A DNA stretch of 16,420 bases from DUOD01 sp050945235. GTDB lineage: Bacteria > Bacillota > Clostridia > DUOD01. Made by a program: the position numbers and the translations under genes. A model generated the notes under the pieces. That model saw only the letters and a list, made by a program, of their open reading frames with translations. It did no database searches and had not been told where the DNA came from. Of this stretch, positions 8,801 to 15,609 are shown in pieces. Location: positions 1 through 16,420 of the forward strand of contig JBMNSO010000030.1 of the NCBI GenBank assembly GCA_050945235.1, in the 5' to 3' direction. The number at the start of each line of letters is the position of its first letter. Position 1 is the first letter of the stretch.

Positions 8801-8815
8801 CTGGGGTGGAGCTCT

Positions 8816-9103
8816 ATGTGGGTTTACTTAGTAGTGCTAGTTGCCGGTTGGGCGATTGCCTTTCTTAATCTCATACCAAGGGCTATTGAGAACAGACTGG
8901 GGAAATTTCAACTGGTCAGCCTGTATTTCATCCTGTTTATTATGGGTATCAAGATAGGCATAGACGATAGTGCCATACAATTTATAAATGTATTGGGTAT
9001 AGAGGCACTGGTGCTGTCCATCGGTGCCATAGCAGGCAGCCTGGTGCTAACCTCTGTGGCGGTTAAAACCCTCTTCAACAAGAAATGGGAGAAGGAACAG
9101 TGA
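8816..9103 (+). CDS. LysO-family lysine exporter, N-terminal half (small subunit gene)
   Basis: A 95-residue hydrophobic protein with about three membrane segments (near residues 2–20, 32–48 and 62–85). It resembles the N-terminal part of LysO (formerly DUF340/YbjE), which exports lysine and its toxic analogue thialysine across the cytoplasmic membrane. NLIPRAIENRLGKFQ and FILFIMGIKIG are the recognisable segments. It starts 15 bp after the RNase J stop with GGGGTGGAG as ribosome-binding site. Its TGA overlaps the GTG start of the next gene by 4 bp. At 95 + 198 residues, the two products together match the roughly 300 residues of single-chain LysO, so they probably form one transporter. Confidence 0.78.
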   Translation: MWVYLVVLVAGWAIAFLNLIPRAIENRLGKFQLVSLYFILFIMGIKIGIDDSAIQFINVLGIEALVLSIGAIAGSLVLTSVAVKTLFNKKWEKEQ

Positions 9104-9696
9104 GTTTAAAGATCGTTATAGCCATTGTATGTGGCCTTGTGCTGGGCAGGTTTGTAACACATATCGAACTGGATAATATAATAGATAATATCTTAAACAT
9201 CGGACTATATGTATTATTGTTTTTTGTTGGTATGGACATTGGTAGGAGCCAAAACTTATTTAACGATTTAAAGGCCCTGGGACTGAAAATATTCATTATA
9301 CCTGTCTGCATAGCTATAGGTAGTATTGCAGGGTCAGCGGCGGTGGGTCTGCTCATGGGCATGCCCTTTAATGAATCGGCTGCCGTAGGCGCGGGTTTTG
9401 GGTGGTATTCATTATCGGGGGTGATCCTATCAAAAACCGGCGGTGCTCAAATTGGTGCCCTGGCCTTTATAACCAATGTATTAAGGGAAGTGCTGGCCAT
9501 AGTGTTGATACCAGTTGTAGCCAAAAAAATCGGTTTTATTGAGGCCATAGCCCCTGCGGGGGCAACGGCTATGGACACGACCCTCCCAGTAATTTCTAAA
9601 TCAACAAACGGCAAAGTAGGTTTGATCTCCTTTATTACCGGGGTGGTTTTGTCTGCTATGGTACCGTTTTTAGTACCCCTTCTGTCTGCCATATAA
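9100..9696 (+). CDS. LysO-family lysine exporter, C-terminal half
   Basis: A 198-residue integral membrane protein with about six hydrophobic segments. It carries the hallmark LysO segments FFVGMDIG, GFGWYSLSGVIL, ITNVLREVLAIVLIPV, MDTTLPVISK and VPFLVPL. The frame is open from an ATG at 9085, but GGAGAAGGA (9088–9096) is ideally placed for the GTG at 9100, which is chosen and gives a GTGA overlap with the upstream gene. That overlap implies translational coupling and a fixed ratio of the two halves. The family exports lysine; the substrate here is inferred from the family only. Confidence 0.82.
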   Translation: MSLKIVIAIVCGLVLGRFVTHIELDNIIDNILNIGLYVLLFFVGMDIGRSQNLFNDLKALGLKIFIIPVCIAIGSIAGSAAVGLLMGMPFNESAAVGAGFGWYSLSGVILSKTGGAQIGALAFITNVLREVLAIVLIPVVAKKIGFIEAIAPAGATAMDTTLPVISKSTNGKVGLISFITGVVLSAMVPFLVPLLSAI

Positions 9697-9715
9697 ACTT
9701 TGGAGGTGCATATTA

Positions 9716-10072
9716 ATGAATGTTTACGATAAGGCCCATGAACTTGCAAGGGCGTTAACCCATAGCAGTGAATACAAAGCCTTTTTAAAGGCAAGGGATG
9801 CAGTGGAACGGGACGCCAAAAACAAAGAGTTATTGAAGGATTTTAAAAATAAACAATATAAATTACAACTGGCCCAGATGAGTGGTAACAAACCCAGTGA
9901 TGGAGAAATACAAAACCTTCAGAAGCTTTATGAAATTTTGAGCTATAATAGTGAAATAAATAGTTTTTTGCAGGCGGAAATAACATTTAGCAAGATGCTG
10001 GCTGATGTTTATAAAATAATAGGTGAAGCCGTGGATATAGATTTGGATTTCTTATTAGAAAAGGATAAGTAA
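9716..10072 (+). CDS. YlbF/YmcA-family protein
   Basis: A 118-residue, charged, mostly helical soluble protein without membrane segments or cysteines. The pattern of N-terminal helix, A-L--S-EY--F--A, F---Q and C-terminal helix matches the Com_YlbF family. In Bacillus subtilis, YlbF, YmcA and YaaT form a complex that steers RNase Y activity and affects competence, biofilm formation and sporulation. Because this protein has no cysteine, it cannot supply iron-sulfur cluster ligands, and it may be closer to another branch of the family. Start: TGGAGGTG at 9701–9708 before the ATG. It begins 19 bp after the LysO C-half and sits in the RNase J operon, which fits a role in RNA turnover. Confidence 0.82.
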   Translation: MNVYDKAHELARALTHSSEYKAFLKARDAVERDAKNKELLKDFKNKQYKLQLAQMSGNKPSDGEIQNLQKLYEILSYNSEINSFLQAEITFSKMLADVYKIIGEAVDIDLDFLLEKDK

Positions 10073-10094
10073 AACAACAGGAAAGGGCATTATA

Positions 10095-10565
10095 ATGAAT
10101 GCAAAATTTTTAGCCAAGGCCGGAATAATTGCTGCAGTCTACGTTATTGTGACCTTTGTATTAAGAGCTATTTCCTTTGGTCCAATACAGTTTAGGGTAT
10201 CCGAGGCATTGGTAATGCTTCCCTATATAGAATCTGCCGCTATACCCGGAGTATTTGTTGGCTGCCTTATAGCCAATATTTTCGGGGGATATGAATTAAT
10301 TGACATCTTTGGAGGGAGCCTAATAACGTTATTTGCGGCTTATCTGACATCCAGGATAAAAAATAAATATCTTGCCCCCCTACCCCCGGTCTTACTAAAC
10401 GGTTTTGGGGTAGCATTATGGGTCAGCTACTACTCGAATATCCCGTATACCACCGTGGCATTATCCATTTCCATAAGCCAGGCCATTGTATTATATGGAA
10501 TGGGTATGCCCCTTTTATATACATACAAGAAAATTTTAGACAAGCACAATTTACTACGCAGCTGA
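10095..10565 (+). CDS. queT: QueT family ECF transporter substrate-binding subunit
   Basis: A 156-residue membrane protein with about five to six hydrophobic segments. FGPIQFRVSEALVMLPY at about 28–44 and NIFGGYELIDIFGGSLITL at about 61–79 are characteristic of the QueT family. These are S components of energy-coupling factor transporters and are thought to import a queuosine precursor. The shared EcfA/EcfT module is not in this window. A preQ1 riboswitch often precedes queT, but only 22 bp separate it from ylbF and I see none, so expression here follows the operon promoter. AGGAAAGGG precedes the ATG. Confidence 0.85.
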   Translation: MNAKFLAKAGIIAAVYVIVTFVLRAISFGPIQFRVSEALVMLPYIESAAIPGVFVGCLIANIFGGYELIDIFGGSLITLFAAYLTSRIKNKYLAPLPPVLLNGFGVALWVSYYSNIPYTTVALSISISQAIVLYGMGMPLLYTYKKILDKHNLLRS

Positions 10566-10577
10566 CTCCTATAGAAT

Positions 10578-10620
10578 AATGGCTAATGTACTAAGAGCAT
10601 TTAGTATGGCCATTTTATTG
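10578..10620 (+). terminator. Probable terminator of the rnj–queT operon
   Basis: AATGGC (10578–10583) pairs with GCCATT (10609–10614), and an inner TACTAA/TTAGTA stem extends it across an asymmetric internal loop. TTATTG follows. The stem is interrupted and the U-tract is short, so efficiency may be moderate. Confidence 0.55.
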
Positions 10621-10646
10621 TCAAATAACCCCGCAACATATATAAT
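10618..10646 (+). promoter_or_regulatory. SigA-type promoter of mltG
   Basis: TTGTCA (10618–10623), exactly 17 bp, and a perfect TATAAT (10641–10646) give a near-consensus promoter about 40 bp before the mltG start. The -35 sits right at the tail of the preceding hairpin. Confidence 0.75.
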
Positions 10647-10689
10647 TATATATAATTAAGTAAATAAAAAGTACTTTGGAGGGGAAACC

Positions 10690-11850
10690 ATGGCCCAAAT
10701 ACAAGGGGTAAATAATAACGCCGGCAAGGAAATCGCAGGGGCTAACAGCAACCTGGGTGGGCACTCAAGCAGCGATACCTTAAAGTCAAGGTTTTTAAGA
10801 AAGCTACTAATCTTTGGTATTAGTATGGGGATAGTAATAGGAACATTGGCGATAATTGTAACGGTAGCCTATAATTATTTCATGGGGCCGGTTGATGCAA
10901 AAAACGACTCGATAATTGCAATAGAAATACCACGAGGTGCCTCTACATCAACGATAGCTTCCATTTTGGAAGAAAACGGTTTAATCAGAAACAAAAACAT
11001 ATTTAAGCTTTATGTAGACCTGTCCGATAACAGTACCAAAATGCAGGCAGGGAAATATGAATTAAAACCCAGCATGGATCTGGAGCAAATAATGGATGAA
11101 ATAATCTCCGGCAAGGCCATGGTGGGTACAAAAAGATTTACGATACGTGAAGGTTTGGAAATACCCCAGGTGGCTGTAATCCTTAAAGAAAAGGGTGTAA
11201 TAGCCAGTAAGGAGAGTTTTTTAAAGGAAATTGAAGAATTTGATACATCTTCATACCCATTGCTCAGCGACCTGCCTGAGGGCAGGGAACACAGGCTGGA
11301 AGGATATCTGTTTCCCGACACCTATGAAGTGTATGACGATGCAACACCGGAACAGGTTATAGAAAAAATGCTGGACCAATTCCATAAGGTATTTAACAAC
11401 GACTATGTTCAACGGGCAAAGGAACTGGACATGACCATAGATCAGGTAGTAACCCTGGCGTCTATAATAGAAAAAGAGGGCACGGTAAATGATTTTAAGA
11501 AAATATCGGCAGTCTTTTACAACAGGATGAAAAAGGACATGCCCCTTCAATCCTGTGCCACAATACAGTATATAATTAAAGAACGCAAATGGGATTTGAC
11601 CACCGAGGATACCTCCATAGAATCACCATACAATACCTATATGAACAAGGGGCTGCCCATTGGGCCCATAGCATCACCGGGTAAGGCAGCCATAGAAGCT
11701 GCGTTGTTTCCCGATGAACAGTTCATGGATGAAGGGTACTTGTATTTTGTGCTAAAGGATCCGAAAACCCAGGAACATGCCTTTAATAAGACACTGAAGC
11801 AACATAACGCAGATGTTAAGAAATATAGGGAAAACTGGGCAAATAATTGA
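10690..11850 (+). CDS. mltG: Endolytic transglycosylase MltG (YceG-like)
   Basis: A 386-residue membrane-anchored enzyme that cuts nascent peptidoglycan glycan strands on the outer face of the membrane. Residues 1–36 are a polar, Asn/Ser-rich cytoplasmic tail. One membrane helix spans about 38–62. The LysM-like segment follows (PRGASTSTIASILEENGLI, about 81–99). The catalytic domain shows TIREGLE (151), LEGYLFPDTYEV (203), ASIIEKEG (257–264, holding the catalytic Glu), FYNRM (276), LQSCATIQY (286) and SPYNTY, GLPIGPIASPG and AALFP further on. Length and order are typical. GGAGGGG at 10678–10684 sets the start. It has its own promoter and terminator. Its place before trmR and a U32 peptidase matches the B. 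subtilis yrrL–yrrM–yrrN–yrrO order. Confidence 0.95.
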   Translation: MAQIQGVNNNAGKEIAGANSNLGGHSSSDTLKSRFLRKLLIFGISMGIVIGTLAIIVTVAYNYFMGPVDAKNDSIIAIEIPRGASTSTIASILEENGLIRNKNIFKLYVDLSDNSTKMQAGKYELKPSMDLEQIMDEIISGKAMVGTKRFTIREGLEIPQVAVILKEKGVIASKESFLKEIEEFDTSSYPLLSDLPEGREHRLEGYLFPDTYEVYDDATPEQVIEKMLDQFHKVFNNDYVQRAKELDMTIDQVVTLASIIEKEGTVNDFKKISAVFYNRMKKDMPLQSCATIQYIIKERKWDLTTEDTSIESPYNTYMNKGLPIGPIASPGKAAIEAALFPDEQFMDEGYLYFVLKDPKTQEHAFNKTLKQHNADVKKYRENWANN

Positions 11851-11882
11851 TACGTGGTTTAAACACCGCGTATTTTATTTTA
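11850..11882 (+). terminator. Intrinsic terminator after mltG
   Basis: A 9-bp stem with one G·U pair (11850–11858 with 11865–11873), a 6-nt loop and TTTATTTT directly after. The first stem base is the last base of the mltG stop codon. Confidence 0.75.
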
Positions 11883-11933
11883 ATATATGGTCAACTATAA
11901 AATAAAAGGTTTAACAAGGAGTAATTATCGATC

Positions 11934-12596
11934 ATGCCGGTTACCCTGGATTATATCGAAGGATATATACGCCAACTATTGACCCAAGGGGATGAAGGCC
12001 TACAAAGGCTGGAGCAATACGCCAAAAACAACCACATACCAATTATACAACCGGAAATAGCCAAACTGTTAACCATATTGATAAGAATGGGCAAACCAAA
12101 AAATGTGTTGGAAGTAGGGACTGCCATTGGATATTCCACCCTAGTTATGGCCAAGGCCATGGAGGGCAGGGGCAGGATAGTAACCATCGAAAGGGATAGT
12201 TCCATGGTTGACAGCGCATATGAAAACATTTCATCGTCGCCCTACAGGGATATGATCACCATCAAAATCGGGGATGCCCTGGATATAATGGCCAATATAC
12301 AGGATGAGTATGATTTGGTATTTATAGACGGATGCAAAGGACATTATATAGATCTATTACCCCACTGTACACGGATCATCAATAAAGGTGGTCTGCTCAT
12401 TTGCGACAATGTGTTGTTTAGGGGCATGATCGCAAACAACGAGCTGGTCAAGAAAAGGAAAATAACCATAGTAAAAAGAATGAGAAAATTCTTAAATCAT
12501 CTGTGTAGCCATCCCCTGTACGACACAATTATAATTCCTATGGGAGACGGTGTCTCCATCAGTTATAAAAAGGAGGAAGCAAGGGTTAATGAATAA
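11934..12596 (+). CDS. trmR: tRNA 5-hydroxyuridine O-methyltransferase TrmR (YrrM-like)
   Basis: A 220-residue SAM-dependent O-methyltransferase of the metal-dependent class I (catechol/caffeoyl-CoA type) family. VLEVGTAIGYST (58–69) is the SAM loop; IVTIER at 82–87 binds the SAM ribose; FIDGCKGHY (130–138) and CDNVLFRG (157–164) carry the metal and catalytic residues. In B. subtilis the homologue YrrM (TrmR) methylates 5-hydroxyuridine at tRNA wobble position 34 to 5-methoxyuridine. Assignment to TrmR rather than a small-molecule methyltransferase rests on the neighbourhood: mltG upstream and the U32 hydroxylation protein overlapping downstream by 8 bp. AAGGAG lies 12 nt before the ATG, a slightly long spacing. 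No clear promoter is seen in the 51 bp after the mltG terminator. Confidence 0.85.
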   Translation: MPVTLDYIEGYIRQLLTQGDEGLQRLEQYAKNNHIPIIQPEIAKLLTILIRMGKPKNVLEVGTAIGYSTLVMAKAMEGRGRIVTIERDSSMVDSAYENISSSPYRDMITIKIGDALDIMANIQDEYDLVFIDGCKGHYIDLLPHCTRIINKGGLLICDNVLFRGMIANNELVKKRKITIVKRMRKFLNHLCSHPLYDTIIIPMGDGVSISYKKEEARVNE

Positions 12597-13812
12597 GCCG
12601 GAACTTTTGGCACCGGCGGGCAATTTTGAGAAAATGAAAATGGCGCTAGCCTACGGCGCAGACGCTGTATATCTAAGCGGAAAAAGATTTGGCTTGAGGT
12701 CCGGTGCCGATAATTTTGACCAACATGAATTGGAACAAGCGGTAGGCTATGCCCATAACAAGGGTAAAAGGATATACGTGACTTTAAATATCATCCCTCA
12801 TAACGATGATTTACCAGGCTTGGAGGATTATATAGATAACCTAAAGAATATAGGAGTGGACGCAGTTATTGTTTCAGACCCTGGCGTGTTAACCACAGTG
12901 AGGGACAGAGCTCCGAATTTGGAACTCCATCTAAGCACCCAAGCCAATTGTACCAACTGGCGTAGCTGCCTGTTTTGGAAGGACCACGGTGTAAAAAGGA
13001 TTATCCTGGCCCGGGAACTATCCCTTACGGAAATAGGCGAAATATCGGCCAAGGTTCCCGATGATCTCCACCTGGAAGCCTTTGTCCATGGAGCCATGTG
13101 CATCTCCTATTCCGGAAGGTGTTTGTTAAGCAATTATATGACCTACAGGGACAGCAACAGGGGCCAGTGTGCCCATCCCTGCAGGTGGAAATACTATATC
13201 ATGGAACAAAAACGTCCCGGTGAGTATTACCCGGTGTATGAAGATGAGAGGGGTACCCATATTTTCAATTCCAAGGATTTATGTATGATACAGCATATAC
13301 CTCTTATGATAAAGGCCGGAATAACCAGTTTCAAGATAGAGGGCAGAATGAAAAGCGGGTACTATGTGGCCACTGTTGTAAAGGCGTACCGGCATGCAAT
13401 AGACGAGTATTTCAAAAACCCTGACCGCTATGAATTTAATGATTACTGGTTGGAGGAGATAAAAAAGGTTAGCCACAGGCACTTTACCACCGGTTTCTAT
13501 TTTGATAAACCCGGGCCTTTTGATCAGGGATACGAAAGCAGCAAATACGTAAGGGACTATGAATTCATCGGCCTGGTACTTAAGGGCAATGACAGCAATG
13601 GCCTTGTCACCATTGAACAAAGGAATCGGTTTTTTGTAGGGGACACCATAGAGGTAATGGGCAAATCCGGCCGGCACTTCACCCAAAGGATTGCATCCAT
13701 GTGGGACAGTGAAGGCAGGCCCATTACAAGTGCACCTCATCCACAACAGATAGTCAAACTTGTCTTGGACAGGCCCGTCGAACCCCTTGACATTATAAGG
13801 AAAGAAAAGTGA
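12589..13812 (+). CDS. trhP: U32 family protein, tRNA 5-hydroxyuridine synthesis protein TrhP (YrrO-like)
   Basis: A 407-residue U32 'peptidase' family protein. KPELLAPAGNFEKMKMALAY at 3–22 is the family opening. The signature at 165–199 contains four cysteines (C171, C178, C194, C198) in the arrangement expected for an iron-sulfur cluster, with NRGQCAHPCRW at its end. FKIEGRMKS (248–256) follows, and a small beta domain ends the protein. Established work shows TrhP proteins (YegQ in E. coli, YrrN/YrrO in B. subtilis) hydroxylate tRNA U34 in a prephenate-dependent way, giving the substrate of TrmR. The frame is open from a GTG at 12550, but the ATG at 12589 with AAGGAGG at 12570–12576 starts exactly at the conserved N-terminus. 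It overlaps trmR by 8 bp, implying coupling. Only one U32 gene is present, not the yrrN–yrrO pair. Confidence 0.87.
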   Translation: MNKPELLAPAGNFEKMKMALAYGADAVYLSGKRFGLRSGADNFDQHELEQAVGYAHNKGKRIYVTLNIIPHNDDLPGLEDYIDNLKNIGVDAVIVSDPGVLTTVRDRAPNLELHLSTQANCTNWRSCLFWKDHGVKRIILARELSLTEIGEISAKVPDDLHLEAFVHGAMCISYSGRCLLSNYMTYRDSNRGQCAHPCRWKYYIMEQKRPGEYYPVYEDERGTHIFNSKDLCMIQHIPLMIKAGITSFKIEGRMKSGYYVATVVKAYRHAIDEYFKNPDRYEFNDYWLEEIKKVSHRHFTTGFYFDKPGPFDQGYESSKYVRDYEFIGLVLKGNDSNGLVTIEQRNRFFVGDTIEVMGKSGRHFTQRIASMWDSEGRPITSAPHPQQIVKLVLDRPVEPLDIIRKEK

Positions 13813-13817
13813 ATGAT

Positions 13818-13847
13818 GTATAAAAGAACCTCCTAAAGGCATTAATA
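13818..13847 (+). promoter_or_regulatory. Candidate forespore (SigF/SigG-type) promoter for the PBP gene
   Basis: GTATA (13818–13822; also TGTATA from 13817) is a full match to SigF/SigG -35 elements. After 15 bp comes GGCATTAATA (13838–13847), which fits the SigF -10 pattern GGnnAnAnTR at all but one fixed position. Start would fall near 13853–13855, in the hairpin loop. The fit to the SigG -10 is poorer. This is a short-motif match read by eye and needs transcript data. Confidence 0.35.
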
Positions 13848-13878
13848 CATATATATACCTTAAGGAGGTTCTTTTATG
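13819..13878 (+). promoter_or_regulatory. Long hairpin masking the ribosome-binding site and start codon of the PBP gene; terminator-like
   Basis: Bases 13820–13834 pair without mismatch with 13863–13877 (15 bp), with a further T·G wobble at 13819/13878. One A·A mismatch and four more pairs follow (13836–13839 with 13858–13861), leaving an 18-nt loop. The 3' arm contains AGGAGG (13863–13868) and most of the ATG at 13876. The A-run on the 5' side and CTTTT on the 3' side also make it look like an intrinsic terminator for trmR–trhP. Either way, transcripts entering from upstream should not express the PBP well. Confidence 0.8.
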
Positions 13879-15534
13879 GGCTTTTATAGGATAAGAAGGA
13901 TGATGGGCCTGGCCATTATCTTTCTCGTCATAATATTTGCGCTAACATTGAAAATAGGTTATATACAATTGTTCAAGAATAAAACCTTTACCCAGGAAGC
14001 CATGGAACAGCGAATGAGGACCCTTGCCTATACTGACAATAGAGGCAATATCTTGGACAGGAACGGGATACCCTTCACAAACCGGACCAAGGAAAGGAAG
14101 GTAGCCGTCTTCCCCAACTGCATTTATGATGCCAGTTATGCAGCCCGTTTGTTATCGGAAATTGTGGAGGGTATAGACAAACATGAGTTAGAGAACAGGC
14201 TTGATAACAAAAAAGGTTTTGAAGTATATACCTTAAGAAATGACAGTGATTATACATCAAAAATACCCGGAAATACAAAGGATTTTCAAGGTATAATCTT
14301 CTATGACCAACCCAGGAGATATGAAAAAGATGGCATCGCCAATCACGTTATAGGATATACCCGGGCATCGGACAATAAAGGGGTTGCAGGTCTGGAATAC
14401 ACCTTTAACGAATATCTGACAGGAAAAAGGGAAAGCATCCTTTCGGTAATGATGGATGCCAGCGATAGGGTAATACCCGGTAGGGTATCCGCCAAAGGAA
14501 GGTCTTTGTCCCACAAGGGAAACAATATTGTATTAACCCTTGATTACAACGTACAAAAGGTTGTTGAACAGCATGCCGAAAGACTGGACAAAAGGGGTGC
14601 CATTATCGTTGTGGATATTAAAACCGGCGATATACTGGCAATGGCCAGCAGACCTAATTTTGATCAAACAAATATTAATAAGTCGTCTGAAGTATCGGGT
14701 TCCCTGCTTAATAACTGCATATTACCTTATCAATTGGGTTCGGTATTTAAAATAATAACCACAGCAGCGGCCTTAGAAAACGGTACCATAACTGAGGAAA
14801 ATACTTACTATTGCAGTGGCTTTACATATGTACAGGGCTGGAAGTATCAATGCTATACCGAAGACGATGGCGGATGTGGTCATATTACCTTTAAAGAAGC
14901 CTTTGCCCGGTCATGTAATACAACCTTTATCCAAGTAGCACAGCAAATAGGGGGAGACAAGATACTAGAAATGGCCCAAAGATTCGGTCTGGGGCAAAGG
15001 GTTAATGTTTTACTGCCCTGGGAAAGGGAGGGTAGCTTACCACTGGTTGAGGAAACAAAGGGCCCGGGCATTGGCAACCTCACTCTGGGTCAAGGGGAGG
15101 TACAGGTAACCCCCCTACAGGTGGCCGATATAATAACCACCATAGCCAATAACGGCATTAGAAAAAAACTTAGGTTGGTGGACAGTATAAGGGATGCCAA
15201 GGACAACATTATATCAGAGAATCGAAAGGGCGATATGGGCAGGGTCATTGACATAAACACCGCCTTATCCCTAAAAAAATTACTGGCCAAGGCAACAATG
15301 GAAGGTACCGGCATAAATGCCTATATTGAAGAGGTTGGCGGAACCGCAGGCAAAACAGGCACCGCCGCCTTTAGTGAAGACATTAACTATATTTGGTTTG
15401 CTGGCTACTATCCCGTTGAACAGCCTAGATATACCATAGTGGTGTTTAACGTAGGACAGGGGAGTTCATCTCAAAAAGCGGTACCAATCTTTAAGGATAT
15501 AGTGCTTGACATGGAAAAAATCGTTATTGAATAA
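13876..15534 (+). CDS. Class B penicillin-binding protein (peptidoglycan D,D-transpeptidase), probably sporulation-related
   Basis: A 552-residue membrane-anchored transpeptidase that cross-links peptidoglycan on the outer face of the membrane. One N-terminal helix spans about 10–30. The dimerisation/pedestal domain follows, with RGNILDRNG at 56–64 and VIGYT----NKGVAGLEY at 158–175. The transpeptidase domain has all three active-site motifs: SVFK (Ser289 nucleophile, Lys292), SCN (346–348) and KTG (493–495). Leu287 replaces the usual Pro before the GSxxK motif. There are no C-terminal PASTA domains, unlike typical SpoVD. The start is fixed by AGGAGG at 13863–13868, which is buried in a hairpin. 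The neighbouring sigK, 75 bp downstream, and the order U32 gene–PBP–sigK, which I recall from Clostridioides difficile, suggest a role in spore cortex or septum synthesis; that is inference. Confidence 0.88.
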   Translation: MGFYRIRRMMGLAIIFLVIIFALTLKIGYIQLFKNKTFTQEAMEQRMRTLAYTDNRGNILDRNGIPFTNRTKERKVAVFPNCIYDASYAARLLSEIVEGIDKHELENRLDNKKGFEVYTLRNDSDYTSKIPGNTKDFQGIIFYDQPRRYEKDGIANHVIGYTRASDNKGVAGLEYTFNEYLTGKRESILSVMMDASDRVIPGRVSAKGRSLSHKGNNIVLTLDYNVQKVVEQHAERLDKRGAIIVVDIKTGDILAMASRPNFDQTNINKSSEVSGSLLNNCILPYQLGSVFKIITTAAALENGTITEENTYYCSGFTYVQGWKYQCYTEDDGGCGHITFKEAFARSCNTTFIQVAQQIGGDKILEMAQRFGLGQRVNVLLPWEREGSLPLVEETKGPGIGNLTLGQGEVQVTPLQVADIITTIANNGIRKKLRLVDSIRDAKDNIISENRKGDMGRVIDINTALSLKKLLAKATMEGTGINAYIEEVGGTAGKTGTAAFSEDINYIWFAGYYPVEQPRYTIVVFNVGQGSSSQKAVPIFKDIVLDMEKIVIE

Positions 15535-15544
15535 AAAAATACAT

Positions 15545-15573
15545 GCACATCTTCCCAACATAAGTCATATAAT
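15545..15573 (+). promoter_or_regulatory. Candidate SigE-type promoter of sigK
   Basis: GCACATC (15545–15551), a 14-bp spacer and CATATAAT (15566–15573) resemble the SigE consensus (KMATATT, ~14 bp, CATACAnT), with five of seven -35 and nearly all -10 positions matching. The predicted RNA start is near 15580. In B. subtilis sigK is first transcribed by SigE in the mother cell. TATAAT inside the -10 means SigA use cannot be excluded, but no good SigA -35 is present. Confidence 0.45.
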
Positions 15574-15609
15574 TTAGAGTGACCTATTATAGGGAGGTGT
15601 CTTTTTTTT

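Noticed and set aside
9085..9099. ATG start at 9085 for the LysO C-terminal half
   Set aside because: No Shine-Dalgarno precedes it, while GGAGAAGGA inside this stretch is ideally placed for the GTG at 9100.
10073..10094. preQ1 riboswitch in front of queT
   Set aside because: Only 22 bp separate ylbF and queT and they hold just a ribosome-binding site.
12550..12588. GTG start at 12550 for trhP
   Set aside because: It would lie deep in trmR and add 13 non-conserved residues; the ATG at 12589 has AAGGAGG and begins at the conserved N-terminus.
13279..13842. Open frame of 187 codons on the minus strand inside trhP
   Set aside because: It is antisense to a conserved U32 gene; its start lies in the intergenic hairpin and its sequence resembles no family known to me.
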